The notes under the pieces were generated by a model that ran no database searches, was not told where the DNA came from, and saw nothing but the letters and a program-made list of their open reading frames with translations. A stretch of DNA of 64,000 bases. It comes from Burkholderiaceae bacterium (GTDB taxonomy: Bacteria > Pseudomonadota > Gammaproteobacteria > Burkholderiales > Burkholderiaceae_B). Positions 18,823-27,630 of this stretch are shown here, in pieces (the stretch's first letter is position 1; the number at the start of each line of letters is the position of its first letter). The stretch is taken from positions 53,639 through 117,638 of the forward strand of contig SCSG01000045.1 in assembly GCA_004322135.1 (NCBI GenBank), in the 5' to 3' direction. Made by a program: the position numbers and the translations under genes.

Positions 18823-20046
18823 ATGGCGCGCAGCAAACCACATTGGCACGATGGCAATCAAATAGAACTTTTGCAGAACGGCGAACAGTTCTTCCCCGCG
18901 CTGTGCGCAGCTATTGACGCGGCGCGTAGCAGCGTTCATCTAGAGACCTACATTTTCGAGCTCGACCGCACGGGCCTGAAGGTGCTGGACCACTTGCGCG
19001 GCGCCTGCGAACGCGGGCTCAAGGTAAGGGTGGCGCTGGACGGCTTTGGCTGCTTCGCGACGGCGCCGGAGCTTACGCGCCGCCTGAGTGAAATGGGGGC
19101 GATCTGCCGCGTTTACCGTCCCGAGCCCAGAGGTGTGAGCCGCTACCGTATTGATCCTGCGCGTTTGCGGCGGCTGCATCGCAAGACGGCCGTCATCGAT
19201 AGTCGCCTTGCCTTTGTGGGCGGCATCAACATCATCGACGACTTGAAGGACGTGCCGAACGACGGCGTTGGCCCGAGGCCGCGTTTTGATTTCTCGGTCC
19301 GTGTGCGCGGTCCGGTTGTACTGGATATTGATCATGCGCAGGACGTCCTGTGGCTGCGCCTGGCGCGGCATACCCGCCACGATGTACACCACACCTATCA
19401 ACGGGTGCGCGACTGGTTTTCCCGCCGTCGGGCGTTGCGCTCGCGCACCATACCGCGCTTCCAGCCGGGCATGCGTGCCGCGCTGCTGCTGCGCGACAAC
19501 ATCCGCCACCGCCAGACCATTGAAAATGCTTACCTGCGGGCCATGGAAGGCGCAAGCAAAGAGATCCTTGTAGCCAACGCGTACTTCTTCCCGGGACACC
19601 GACTGCGTCAGGTGCTGGCACGTGCGGCAGCGCGTGGCGTGCGTGTGCGGCTGCTGTTGCAGGGTCGGCAAGAATATTTTCTGCAGTTTCGCGCCACCCG
19701 CAGCATGCACCACGAGTTGTTGAAAGAAGGCATAGAAATATACGAATACATGGCGAGCTATCTGCATGCAAAGGTGGCGGTCGTCGATTCCTCGGCCACG
19801 GTGGGTTCGTCCAACCTGGATCCCTTCAGCCTGCTGCTTGCGCGCGAAGCCAATATCGTCGTGCACGACGCCGCGTTCGCCGCCACGCTGCAGGCGGCGC
19901 TGGAGGCGGAAATCGACGCCAACACCACCTGCGTCACGCTGCAAAGCCTGCAGCGGCGTGGCTGGGTGGAGCGGACCATCGACGCCTTTGCCTATTTCCT
20001 GTTGCGTGTGGGCGTGGCGCTGACTGGCGAGTCGTCAAGATACTAG
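18823..20046 (+). CDS. clsB: Cardiolipin synthase B-like phospholipase D protein
   Basis: A 407-aa protein with two HKD phospholipase D motifs: LHRKTAVID with GGIN (about 125-140) and LHAKVAVVD with GSSN (about 315-330). ClsB-type enzymes make cardiolipin by phosphatidyl transfer at the inner membrane. There is no N-terminal transmembrane pair as in ClsA, which supports the ClsB type. ATG 18823 (MARSKPHW) is taken as start, and GTG 18814 in frame is an alternative with no better ribosome-binding site. A hairpin terminator follows directly. Confidence 0.9.
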   Translation: MARSKPHWHDGNQIELLQNGEQFFPALCAAIDAARSSVHLETYIFELDRTGLKVLDHLRGACERGLKVRVALDGFGCFATAPELTRRLSEMGAICRVYRPEPRGVSRYRIDPARLRRLHRKTAVIDSRLAFVGGINIIDDLKDVPNDGVGPRPRFDFSVRVRGPVVLDIDHAQDVLWLRLARHTRHDVHHTYQRVRDWFSRRRALRSRTIPRFQPGMRAALLLRDNIRHRQTIENAYLRAMEGASKEILVANAYFFPGHRLRQVLARAAARGVRVRLLLQGRQEYFLQFRATRSMHHELLKEGIEIYEYMASYLHAKVAVVDSSATVGSSNLDPFSLLLAREANIVVHDAAFAATLQAALEAEIDANTTCVTLQSLQRRGWVERTIDAFAYFLLRVGVALTGESSRY

Positions 20047-20047
20047 C

Positions 20048-20080
20048 AAGGCGCACTTCGCGCGCCTTTGCGGCGTTTTT
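20048..20080 (+). terminator. Rho-independent terminator after clsB
   Basis: The inverted repeat AAGGCGC (20048-20054) and GCGCCTT (20062-20068) is followed by GCGGCG and a T-run starting at 20076. It begins two bases after the clsB stop and separates the aspS-clsB block from the beta-oxidation genes. Confidence 0.7.
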
Positions 20081-20177
20081 ATTTTCCGTCGCTTACGTAA
20101 TACACTGGGGGCGGAAACCCGTCATAATCAATTAGTCGGCCGCTTGCACGCGGCCTGGGCCATTCGGAGTTACGTTT

Positions 20178-22595
20178 ATGCAAGCAGATCAGTCAGGCCA
20201 ACGGCACGTGGGCAAAGTCGCGGTATGTGGGGCAGGGGTGATGGGTGCGCAAATAGCGGCCCACTGCGTCAACGCCGGTGTGCCCGTCCTGTTGTTCGAC
20301 TTGCCGGCCAAAGAAGGCGACAAGAACGGCATCGTCAACCGCGCCATTGCCGGACTCAGGAAAATGAACCCCGCGCCGCTGGGTGCGCCCGAATTGGCCA
20401 ATGCCATTACACCGGCCAATTACGATGACGATCTTCCGCGCCTGGCGGAATGCGATCTTGTCATCGAAGCCATTGCCGAGCGCATGGACTGGAAGCTGGA
20501 CCTATATAAAAAGCTGGCGCCCTTCATCAAGCCCGGTGCCATCGTTGCCAGCAATACGTCCGGGCTTTCGATTACCGAGCTTGCCAAGGTCTTGCCCGAA
20601 GAATTGCGGCATCGCTTCAGCGGTGTGCACTTCTTTAATCCGCCGCGCTACATGCCGCTGGTGGAACTCATCCCCACGTCCGACACCGAGCCTGCCCTCA
20701 TCGACTTGCTTGAAACGTTCCTTACTTCACAGTTGGGCAAGAGCGTGGTGCGTGCCAAGGACACGCCCAATTTCGTGGGCAATCGCATTGGAGTTTTCGG
20801 TCTGCTTTCCGTGTTTGCGCAGGCCAAAAAATTCGAGTTGCCCGTCGATCTGGTCGATGATCTGACCGGAACGCGCCTGGGGCGCGCCAAATCGGGCTCG
20901 TTCCGTACGGCCGATGTGGTGGGCCTGGACACCATGGTCCACGTGGTTGCCACCATGCATGACCAGCTGCCCAATGATCCCTTCTATCCGTATTTCGAGT
21001 TGCCGCCTTTGGTGGCGGCGCTTATCGAGAAAGGCGCGCTTGGCCAGAAATCCGGCGCAGGCTTTTATCGCAAGGAAGGCAAAGCTATTCTGCGCATCGA
21101 CTTTGCCACGGGCGAATACGTGCCGGCCGACAGCAAGGTCGATGACACCGTTGCCGCCATACTGGCCGAGCGCGACGCGGCCAAGCGCCTGCAGGTCTTG
21201 CGCTCGTCCGAGCATCCGCAGGCCCAGTTTGTATGGGCCGTGCTGCGCGATGCATTCCATTACGCGGCGGTGCATCTGGCCGACATTGCCGATAACGCCC
21301 GTCAGGTCGATCAGGCCATGGTGTGGGGCTTCGGCCACAAGCAGGGTCCGTTCGAAATATGGCAGGCCGCCGGCTGGCAACAGGTTGCAAAATGGGTGGC
21401 CGACGACATCACCAATGGGTTGGCGCTTTCCAGCGAACCACTGCCCGGTTGGGCAACCAGCGGGCCGGTGTGGGAAGCAGGGGGTGTGCATACGGCCAAG
21501 GGTTCGTGGAACCCGCACACAGAATCTTTCCAGCCGCGCAGCAACCTGCCCGTGTACAGCCGTCAAGTGGCTGCGCCGCGTCTGGTGGGTGAGTCGTCCA
21601 GCCTTGGCGAAACAGTTGTGTTCGAAGACGACGCCGTTCGCTGCTTTACGCTGCCTGCGCCGCACCCGTCCGACGTGCTGCTGCTGTCGTTCAAGACCAA
21701 AATGCATACGCTCAGTCAGGGCGTCATCCAGGGCATCGTGCATGGGGTTGAAATCGCCGAGGGCTCGTTCAAGGCGCTCGTCATCGGTCAGTTGTCCGAG
21801 CCGTTCTCGGCCGGAGCCGACCTCAAATCCATGTTGCCCCTCTTTGCTCAGGGCGGCGTCAAGGCAGTCGAGCCGGTCGAGCGTGCCATGCAGGACATGG
21901 TTCAGCGGCTGCGCTACGCGCAGGTTCCTGTTGTGGCGGCGCTGGCGGGCATGGCGCTGGGTGGCGGTTGTGAACTTGCCCTGCATTGCGCCAAGCGTGT
22001 GGCGCACTTCGAAACCTATCTGGGTCTGGTAGAGGTTGGGCTCGGTCTGGTTCCCGGCTCGGGCGGGCTGACGCATTTCGCGCGGCGTACCGCGCAGCTG
22101 CAGGCTCAAACTTCAAGCGAAATACCGCTGTTGGCGCTGCTCAAGAATCCGGCTTTGGCGATTGCACGCGCCCAGGTTTCAAGGTCGGCGCCGGATGCGC
22201 GCGACATCGGCTTTCTTCTTCCTTCGGACACGGTGGTCATGAACCGCCACGAGCTGCTTTACGTTGCAGTGCGCGAAGCGGCCATGCTGGCCGAAGCCGG
22301 TTGGCGACCACCCGTACCGGGCGTGTTCCCCGTGGCGGGGCGCGACGCTCTGGCTACGCTCAAGACGCAGCTCGTCAATATGCAGGTGGGCGGGTATATT
22401 TCGCAGCACGACTTCACCGTGGCGGAGAAAATGGCCTATGTATTGTGTGGTGGCGATGTTGATCCAGGATCGCTGGTCAATGACGAATGGATGTTGTCGC
22501 TGGAGCGGCAGGCCTTCCTGGCCCTGCTGGCCGACCCGAAGACGCAAGAGCGCATTACGGGCTTCCTGAAAACCGGCAAACCGGTGCGCAACTAA
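20178..22595 (+). CDS. 3-hydroxyacyl-CoA dehydrogenase / enoyl-CoA hydratase fusion (FadN-like)
   Basis: An 805-aa bifunctional beta-oxidation protein. The dehydrogenase half comes first: NAD-binding KVAVCGAGVMGAQIAAH (about 12-28), HFFNPPRYMPLVE (catalytic His/Asn region, about 155) and a C-terminal dimerisation domain. The crotonase half follows (SAGADLKSM near 538, ALGGGCELALHCAKR near 593). This order is the reverse of FadB/FadJ and matches FadN-type proteins. CGGAG precedes the ATG. A small GC hairpin (GGCCGC/GCGGCC, 20138-20154) lies in the leader. It forms a two-gene operon with the thiolase 10 bp downstream. Confidence 0.93.
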   Translation: MQADQSGQRHVGKVAVCGAGVMGAQIAAHCVNAGVPVLLFDLPAKEGDKNGIVNRAIAGLRKMNPAPLGAPELANAITPANYDDDLPRLAECDLVIEAIAERMDWKLDLYKKLAPFIKPGAIVASNTSGLSITELAKVLPEELRHRFSGVHFFNPPRYMPLVELIPTSDTEPALIDLLETFLTSQLGKSVVRAKDTPNFVGNRIGVFGLLSVFAQAKKFELPVDLVDDLTGTRLGRAKSGSFRTADVVGLDTMVHVVATMHDQLPNDPFYPYFELPPLVAALIEKGALGQKSGAGFYRKEGKAILRIDFATGEYVPADSKVDDTVAAILAERDAAKRLQVLRSSEHPQAQFVWAVLRDAFHYAAVHLADIADNARQVDQAMVWGFGHKQGPFEIWQAAGWQQVAKWVADDITNGLALSSEPLPGWATSGPVWEAGGVHTAKGSWNPHTESFQPRSNLPVYSRQVAAPRLVGESSSLGETVVFEDDAVRCFTLPAPHPSDVLLLSFKTKMHTLSQGVIQGIVHGVEIAEGSFKALVIGQLSEPFSAGADLKSMLPLFAQGGVKAVEPVERAMQDMVQRLRYAQVPVVAALAGMALGGGCELALHCAKRVAHFETYLGLVEVGLGLVPGSGGLTHFARRTAQLQAQTSSEIPLLALLKNPALAIARAQVSRSAPDARDIGFLLPSDTVVMNRHELLYVAVREAAMLAEAGWRPPVPGVFPVAGRDALATLKTQLVNMQVGGYISQHDFTVAEKMAYVLCGGDVDPGSLVNDEWMLSLERQAFLALLADPKTQERITGFLKTGKPVRN

Positions 22596-22605
22596 GGAGA
22601 TCGTC

Positions 22606-23802
22606 ATGACATCATTGCAACAGGCTTACATCGTAGCGGCCACACGCAGCCCCATTGGCAAGGCTCCGCATGGTGCGCTCTCGCACTACCGGCCCGACGA
22701 CCTTCTGGCGCGTGTCATACAGGGCATGTTGGCCCAGGTGCCCAATCTGGATCCTGCGGCCATCGAAGACGCCATCGTAGGCTGCGCCATGCCCGAAGGC
22801 TCGCAAGGATTCAATGTGGCGCGCATGGGTGTGTTGCTGGCGGGGCTGCCCAACACGGTGCCGGGCGTCACGATCAACCGCTTCTGCTCGTCTGGCCTTA
22901 CAGCCATCGCCATGGCGGCCGACCGCATTCGTGTGGGCGAGTCCGACATCATCATTGCGGCCGGCACCGAATCCATGAGCCAGGTCCCTATCATTGGCGT
23001 CACGACCAGTTTCAGTCCACAGATTTTCGCGCGCGACGAGAACATTGGTATTGCCTACGGCATGGGCGCAACCGCCGAACAGGTGGCGCAGCGCTGGAAG
23101 GTCTCGCGCGAGGATCAGGACGCGTTTGCATTGAAGTCACACCAGCGCGCGCTGGCCGGGCAAAAGGCGGGCGAGTTCAACGACGAGACCCTGCCCATTG
23201 ACGTCACCCGCCGTATTCCCGATCTGGCTGCCGACATCATTACCGAAAAGCACATCATGTTTTCGCGCGACGAAGGTGTGCGCGCCGACACCAGCCTTGA
23301 AGCCCTGGCCCGCCTGCGTCCGGTGTTTGCCGCCAAAGGCAGCGTTACCGCCGGCAACAGCTCGCAAATGTCCGACGGTGCTGGCGCCTTGCTGGTGGTG
23401 TCCGAGCGTGCGCTTAAAGAGCACAACCTCACGCCGCTGGCCCGTTTCGTTTCGTTTGCTGTGCGTGGCGTACCGCCAGAAATCATGGGCATAGGCCCCA
23501 AGTTCGCCATTCCGCGCGTGTTGAAAGTGGCGGGGTTGAAGCAGGACCAGATGGGTTGGATAGAACTGAACGAAGCCTTTGCCGCGCAGACGCTGGCCGT
23601 CATCCGCGACCTTGACCTCAACCCCGAAGTCGTCAATCCGCTGGGCGGCGCCATTGCCATGGGCCACCCGCTGGGCGCCACCGGCGCCATCCGCTCGGCC
23701 ACCACCATCTACGCCATGCGCCGCCATAATCTGAAATATGGCTTGGTCACCATGTGCATCGGTACCGGCATGGGGGCAGCGGGAATTTTCGAGCGAACTT
23801 AG
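22606..23802 (+). CDS. Acetyl-CoA C-acyltransferase (thiolase)
   Basis: A 398-aa degradative thiolase that cleaves 3-ketoacyl-CoA to acetyl-CoA and shortened acyl-CoA. The nucleophile Cys94 is in NRFCSSGLTAI, the catalytic His in GGAIAMGHPLGATGAI and the second Cys in CIGTGMGAAGIFE near the end. AAGGAG precedes the ATG. It completes the beta-oxidation pair with the upstream hydroxyacyl-CoA dehydrogenase/hydratase. It ends 15 bp before the convergent IclR gene. Confidence 0.95.
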   Translation: MTSLQQAYIVAATRSPIGKAPHGALSHYRPDDLLARVIQGMLAQVPNLDPAAIEDAIVGCAMPEGSQGFNVARMGVLLAGLPNTVPGVTINRFCSSGLTAIAMAADRIRVGESDIIIAAGTESMSQVPIIGVTTSFSPQIFARDENIGIAYGMGATAEQVAQRWKVSREDQDAFALKSHQRALAGQKAGEFNDETLPIDVTRRIPDLAADIITEKHIMFSRDEGVRADTSLEALARLRPVFAAKGSVTAGNSSQMSDGAGALLVVSERALKEHNLTPLARFVSFAVRGVPPEIMGIGPKFAIPRVLKVAGLKQDQMGWIELNEAFAAQTLAVIRDLDLNPEVVNPLGGAIAMGHPLGATGAIRSATTIYAMRRHNLKYGLVTMCIGTGMGAAGIFERT

Positions 23803-23817
23803 GGTAACGCCCGCGAC

Positions 23818-24591
23818 TCAACTTGCGGCATGGGACGCTTCGGTATAGCCCAATAGCGCCGACAGTTTGGTGGATTCACCCGCGAGCAGCTGTACCAGGT
23901 GTTTGAGAGTCCGCCGGCCCAATCGGACCTCTGGCCCAAACACCCCTATGGATCCAGCAACGGCACCCGTGCGGTCGAAGAATGGAACTGCAATTGCAGT
24001 AGCCCCCGAAATTAACTCATTATGGCTACTCGCGTAGCCGTATTTTCGCGTTTCCGCAAGCTTTGCCTCCAGAGCCATTGGATCGAGCCCGGACTGTAAG
24101 GCTTCGTTCGCCGCCTCTTGGGGTATGGAGTCCATATACGCCAGGATGGCACGCCCGCTGGCTCCGCGCGTGATGAGCTCGGTATATCCGACTCCCCGCT
24201 TGAAGCTTAAGGGCTGGGGACTGGGGAGTTCGGCAATGCACAGGCGAAGATGCCCTTGCGGTACGAACATGGCGACAGTCTCTCCAGTTTGCTCCCAAAT
24301 GCGACGGAGGACCGGTTGCGCCATCATTGCCAGGTCAAGGCTTGAGGTCCAGACATGCGCCAACTTTGCGACTGATGGCCCTAGACGAAACCGCTGGGGG
24401 TCTCCTATGGAATCAACGAAACCATGCTCTTGCAATGTATAGAGCAAGCGGTAAAGCGTTGGCCGCGACAGGTCCACGCGCTTCAGTAATTCGCCGGCGG
24501 AGAGTTCTGCATTTTGAGGATCGAAAGCGAGCAGGATTTCCAGCGCGCGGCCCACTGCGCGCACGTTGTCACTTTTGTCTGCGGTTGCCAT
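23818..24591 (-). CDS. IclR family transcriptional regulator
   Basis: A 257-aa regulator with an N-terminal winged helix-turn-helix (ALEILLAFDPQNAELSAGELLKRVDLSRPTLYRLL region, about 14-50). The IclR effector-binding domain follows (ETVAMFVPQGHLRL, then SGRAILAYM, then ISGATAIAVPFFDRTGAVAGSIGVFGP). IclR proteins bind aromatic acids or other small ligands and control nearby catabolic genes. The gene is divergent from the dioxygenase operon starting at 25234. Two TCCA-type inverted repeats lie in the intervening region, so it is the best candidate regulator of that operon and perhaps of the oxygenase at 34447. Confidence 0.93.
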   Translation of the reverse strand: MATADKSDNVRAVGRALEILLAFDPQNAELSAGELLKRVDLSRPTLYRLLYTLQEHGFVDSIGDPQRFRLGPSVAKLAHVWTSSLDLAMMAQPVLRRIWEQTGETVAMFVPQGHLRLCIAELPSPQPLSFKRGVGYTELITRGASGRAILAYMDSIPQEAANEALQSGLDPMALEAKLAETRKYGYASSHNELISGATAIAVPFFDRTGAVAGSIGVFGPEVRLGRRTLKHLVQLLAGESTKLSALLGYTEASHAAS

Positions 24592-24794
24592 AGTGTGTTG
24601 TTCCAGAGAGGGGGCAATATAGTTGAGTGTTCACTAGATGAGCATGTCGAATGTTAACCGGTCGTACCCTTTGTCACGCCGAGTTGGAGATTTTCGGGCG
24701 CTGACTAACTGTCTATGTCCTTACGTGGCAGCCAGACCAAGTGGTTGTTGAATAGAATGCACCTTATCTTTATGTTCAGTCAATGATTGTAATA

Positions 24795-24807
24795 TCCACC
24801 TGATGGA
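24795..24807. promoter_or_regulatory. Candidate IclR operator 1 (TCCAC-CTG-ATGGA)
   Basis: TCCACCTGATGGA has the same half-site/3-base spacer/half-site layout as the TCCATAGAATGGA site at 24984-24996, with one half-site mismatch. Extended outward, it is ATCCA-CCTGA-TGGAT. It lies between iclR and the operon promoter, as expected for an autoregulating IclR protein. Identification is by inspection only. Confidence 0.4.
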
Positions 24808-24964
24808 TTTGTGGACAAAGAAGAACACGCCCCAGCTGCTAACCCATCAACGCGCGCATGCGGGCACGCTGTTTAACCGGATTAGCTGCTGTTGGTGAGT
24901 AATACCCACTATACGCGTGGTCTTTGCGAGCCAGAGCACCCCCCAAAAATCTTCTTGTGCCGCC

Positions 24965-25008
24965 TTGACAAGTTTCTTTCATATCCATAGAATGGACAAT
25001 AATCTCAT
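24965..25008 (+). promoter_or_regulatory. Sigma-70-like promoter with overlapping operator for the dioxygenase operon
   Basis: TTGACA (24965-24970) is followed after 17 bp by TAGAAT (24988-24993), a near-consensus promoter. The -10 box is embedded in a perfect inverted repeat TCCAT-AGA-ATGGA (24984-24996). The 28-base stretch 24981-25008 matches 34371-34398 upstream of the second Rieske oxygenase at 23 of 28 positions. A repressor bound here would block RNA polymerase. The cognate protein is inferred to be the adjacent IclR. Confidence 0.65.
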
Positions 25009-25233
25009 ATTACGAACAAGTGATAGATGGCATTAAGAGCAGGCAGAAAAGGCTCGCGGCCGGAAGATAAGCATTCGCAACAGCTTGCGTGACCTGGCCG
25101 GGTAGTTTGCCGGTCGTAGCGCTGTGACGTGATTGGTGCGTATTGTTGGTGCTGGTTGGCCGCTGGTTGGCTACGGCATCAACGTGCGGACCATCGTGGC
25201 AATCGGTGATGGCGGATTACAGAGAGACAGAAA

Positions 25234-26235
25234 ATGGGTGGTGTTCCAATAACACTTCTATTTGCGGACGGCGTGTCGCGCCGAATCGAGGCACAGCTCG
25301 GTGAAAGCGTAGTAAGTGCCGCTGAAAATGCCGGATTAACGCTGTTGACGGACTGTAGTAACGGGCAGTGCGGCACTTGTGCCGCCAGCCTCGTCGCGGG
25401 TTCGCTTGAGTTAGGGAATTACGACAAGGCCGTTCTGCCGGATAGCGATCGCTTGAATGGTGCGGTTCTGACCTGTATTTCGCGGGTGACCGGGCCTTGT
25501 GTGGTGGAGTTTCCCTATGACTCTTCCGAGGCACTTACGGAAGAAGCTCCTCCGATTGATGGTTGCATTGCTACGCTGGAACAGGTGGCGGCAGAAACAA
25601 TGTTGCTCGAAATAGATGTCTCTGATCCAGTTGATTTCGAGCCTGGTCAATATGTTCGTCTGCAGCCACCCGGCGCCGAAGAGTGGAGATCCTATTCCAT
25701 GGCCAGCTGTTCGAATGCGCGACGGCTGGCCTTTTATGTACGGTTGGTGGACGGAGGACGCTTCTCCACTTGGCTGAAAGAATCAGCGCAGGTGGGGGAT
25801 GGCCTGGAAATTACCGAGCCACACGGAAGCTTCTTTTTGCGGCGGGAGCCTCGTCCTCGGCTATTTATCGCAGGCGGCACGGGCCTGGCCCCATTCCTCT
25901 CCATGCTGGAGTCCATTGCGGGTGACCCGGAGCTAGGTCAAATACCCACGACGTTGCTCGTAGGAGTACGTACCGGGAGGCATCTATTTGCCTTGCAGCA
26001 ACTCGAATCTCTGCGGCAACGCATTCCGTCTCTCACGGTTCAATATGCAGCAGAGCAAGATCCGGTCGACAACTGCCACAGTGGCTATGCAACCGAGTTG
26101 ATTACTTCGATGGAGGTGCCAGGAGATACGCGCGTTTATCTCTGTGGACCCCCCGCAATGGTGGAAGCCGGGCGAACCGCTGCGGAGGCGGCTGGTTTGC
26201 CGCGACGTGACATGCTTTGCGAACGCTTCAATTGA
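25234..26235 (+). CDS. Ring-hydroxylating dioxygenase reductase (2Fe-2S ferredoxin / FAD / NAD domains)
   Basis: A 333-aa electron-transfer component passing electrons from NAD(P)H to the oxygenase. The N-terminal plant-type 2Fe-2S domain has CSNGQCGTC (about 41-49) and LTC near 80. The FAD-binding motif is RSYSMAS (about 151). The nucleotide-binding part includes FIAGGTGLAPFLSMLE (about 211) and YLCGPPAMVEA near the end. The domain order is that of BenC/AntC-type class IB reductases. It is the first gene of the operon with the alpha and beta subunits. A decayed relative of its N-terminus lies at 34031-34218. Confidence 0.93.
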   Translation: MGGVPITLLFADGVSRRIEAQLGESVVSAAENAGLTLLTDCSNGQCGTCAASLVAGSLELGNYDKAVLPDSDRLNGAVLTCISRVTGPCVVEFPYDSSEALTEEAPPIDGCIATLEQVAAETMLLEIDVSDPVDFEPGQYVRLQPPGAEEWRSYSMASCSNARRLAFYVRLVDGGRFSTWLKESAQVGDGLEITEPHGSFFLRREPRPRLFIAGGTGLAPFLSMLESIAGDPELGQIPTTLLVGVRTGRHLFALQQLESLRQRIPSLTVQYAAEQDPVDNCHSGYATELITSMEVPGDTRVYLCGPPAMVEAGRTAAEAAGLPRRDMLCERFN

Positions 26236-26269
26236 CGCTATTGCACTCTTACTTACTTAGGATCTTATC

Positions 26270-27625
26270 GTGAATTCAACAATCTATGACGGCATGGTCG
26301 ACCTGAAGAAAGGGGCGATCAGCCGGGAGATTTTCTCCAGCAAGGAAATTTTTGACGAGGAACTGGAAAAGGTATTCACGCGTGCCTGGTTGTTTGTCGG
26401 GCATGAAAGCCAGATCCCGAACCCCGGTGATTTTTTCGCTTCTCGTATGGGGGCAGAACCGGTCATCCTGACACGAGACAAGAAAAAGAAAGTACACGTG
26501 TTTCTTAATTCCTGCCGTCATCGAGGTATGAAAGTCTGTCAGTACGACTATGGAAACACACAACTCTTCACTTGCCCATACCATAGCTGGAGCTACACAA
26601 CTGAAGGAAAGTTGTTTGGGGTGCCTCAGTACAAAAACATTTACGAAGGGTCTCTGAACAAGGGAGACTGGTCGCTTATCGAGGTACCGAAAATTACCAC
26701 CTACAAGGGAACAGTCTGGGCCAGTTGGGATGAGAACGCTCCAGAGTTTCTAACTTATTTGGGCGATGCCAAAACCCATCTGGATCTGGCGCTCGACTGC
26801 CGTGATGGGCGCGAAGGCGGGTCTGAGGTTCTCTTCGGTGTGCATAAATGGATTATCCCCTGTAACTGGAAATTCGCCGCCGAGAACTTTCTGGGAGACA
26901 CCTATCACAACGTTAGTCATCGGTCCGTCGATTTAATAGGCATTGGGCCTAGCGCGGAACAAGGTGTTAAAGGCAGGCGGGATAACGAACTGGAGTATGC
27001 AAAGCACCTCTGGGTGAATTTTCCTGCGGGTCATGGTGTGCACAGTGCAATCGTCCCGGAAGACACTCCGTTTGTTGATACGTTTCAGAACAATAAAGTC
27101 ATCGCTGAGTATTTCCGTTATTGCCACGAAGAGCGCAAGCGGCGCTTGGGAGCAGAACGTAGTCGATTGGTACCGTTTGTGGGTACGATTTATCCCAACG
27201 TTTCCTATCACGGGAAGCAGCCGCGCAGCCTCTGCGTCTGGCATCCGCATGGCCCCGAGACGACGGAAGCCTGGCGGTTCTTCCTGGTCGATGCCGATGC
27301 TCCTCAGGAAGTCAAGGATTTCCTGCGCCATTACTATATGCGCTATTCCGGCCCGGCGGGCATGACCGAGCAGGATGATATGGAGAACTGGAACTCCGCT
27401 ACGGCAGGTAGCCGCGGCGTAATTGCCAAGCGCTATCCCTATAACTACCAGCAATCTCTGGGTAAGGTGACGACCGAGGGCCCGGTTGCCGGTAATGTCA
27501 GCCTCCAAATCAGTGAGGAAAACCCGCGGCAGTACTATCGCCGATGGAGAGACTACATGAAGGGATCTGATTGGGATACGCTCCTGGGTCGCCACGATAG
27601 TGGTCCTGCAAGTGTGGCGGGTTGA
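26270..27625 (+). CDS. Aromatic ring-hydroxylating dioxygenase, alpha (Rieske) subunit
   Basis: A 451-aa catalytic subunit. Rieske cluster ligands are CRHRGMKVCQYD (C-x-H, about 81-83) and CPYHSW (about 101-104). Mononuclear iron ligands are in NWKFAAENFLGDTYHNVSH (about 202-220). It dihydroxylates or hydroxylates an aromatic acid with electrons from the upstream reductase. The start is a GTG at 26270 (MNSTIYDG), 34 bp after the reductase. The size and the paired beta subunit place it among benzoate/anthranilate/naphthalene-type multi-component enzymes. The substrate cannot be assigned from sequence alone. Confidence 0.94.
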   Translation: MNSTIYDGMVDLKKGAISREIFSSKEIFDEELEKVFTRAWLFVGHESQIPNPGDFFASRMGAEPVILTRDKKKKVHVFLNSCRHRGMKVCQYDYGNTQLFTCPYHSWSYTTEGKLFGVPQYKNIYEGSLNKGDWSLIEVPKITTYKGTVWASWDENAPEFLTYLGDAKTHLDLALDCRDGREGGSEVLFGVHKWIIPCNWKFAAENFLGDTYHNVSHRSVDLIGIGPSAEQGVKGRRDNELEYAKHLWVNFPAGHGVHSAIVPEDTPFVDTFQNNKVIAEYFRYCHEERKRRLGAERSRLVPFVGTIYPNVSYHGKQPRSLCVWHPHGPETTEAWRFFLVDADAPQEVKDFLRHYYMRYSGPAGMTEQDDMENWNSATAGSRGVIAKRYPYNYQQSLGKVTTEGPVAGNVSLQISEENPRQYYRRWRDYMKGSDWDTLLGRHDSGPASVAG

Positions 27626-27630
27626 GCGTT

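Larger units (their letters stand above)
24592..25233. other. Long divergent intergenic region between iclR and the dioxygenase operon
   Basis: About 640 bp without a gene. It contains a candidate operator at 24795-24807, a strong sigma-70-like promoter with overlapping operator at 24965-25008, and a 5' leader of roughly 230 bp before the reductase ATG. The leader is rich in GGT/TTGG repeats (25110-25190), which may be structured. No riboswitch class was recognised. Confidence 0.5.

Noticed and set aside
20727-22109. 460-aa antisense ORF and 372-aa frame-shifted + ORF within the beta-oxidation fusion gene
   Set aside because: Shadows of the 805-aa gene. The Trp/Ser/Arg-rich or His/Gln-rich composition is not protein-like.
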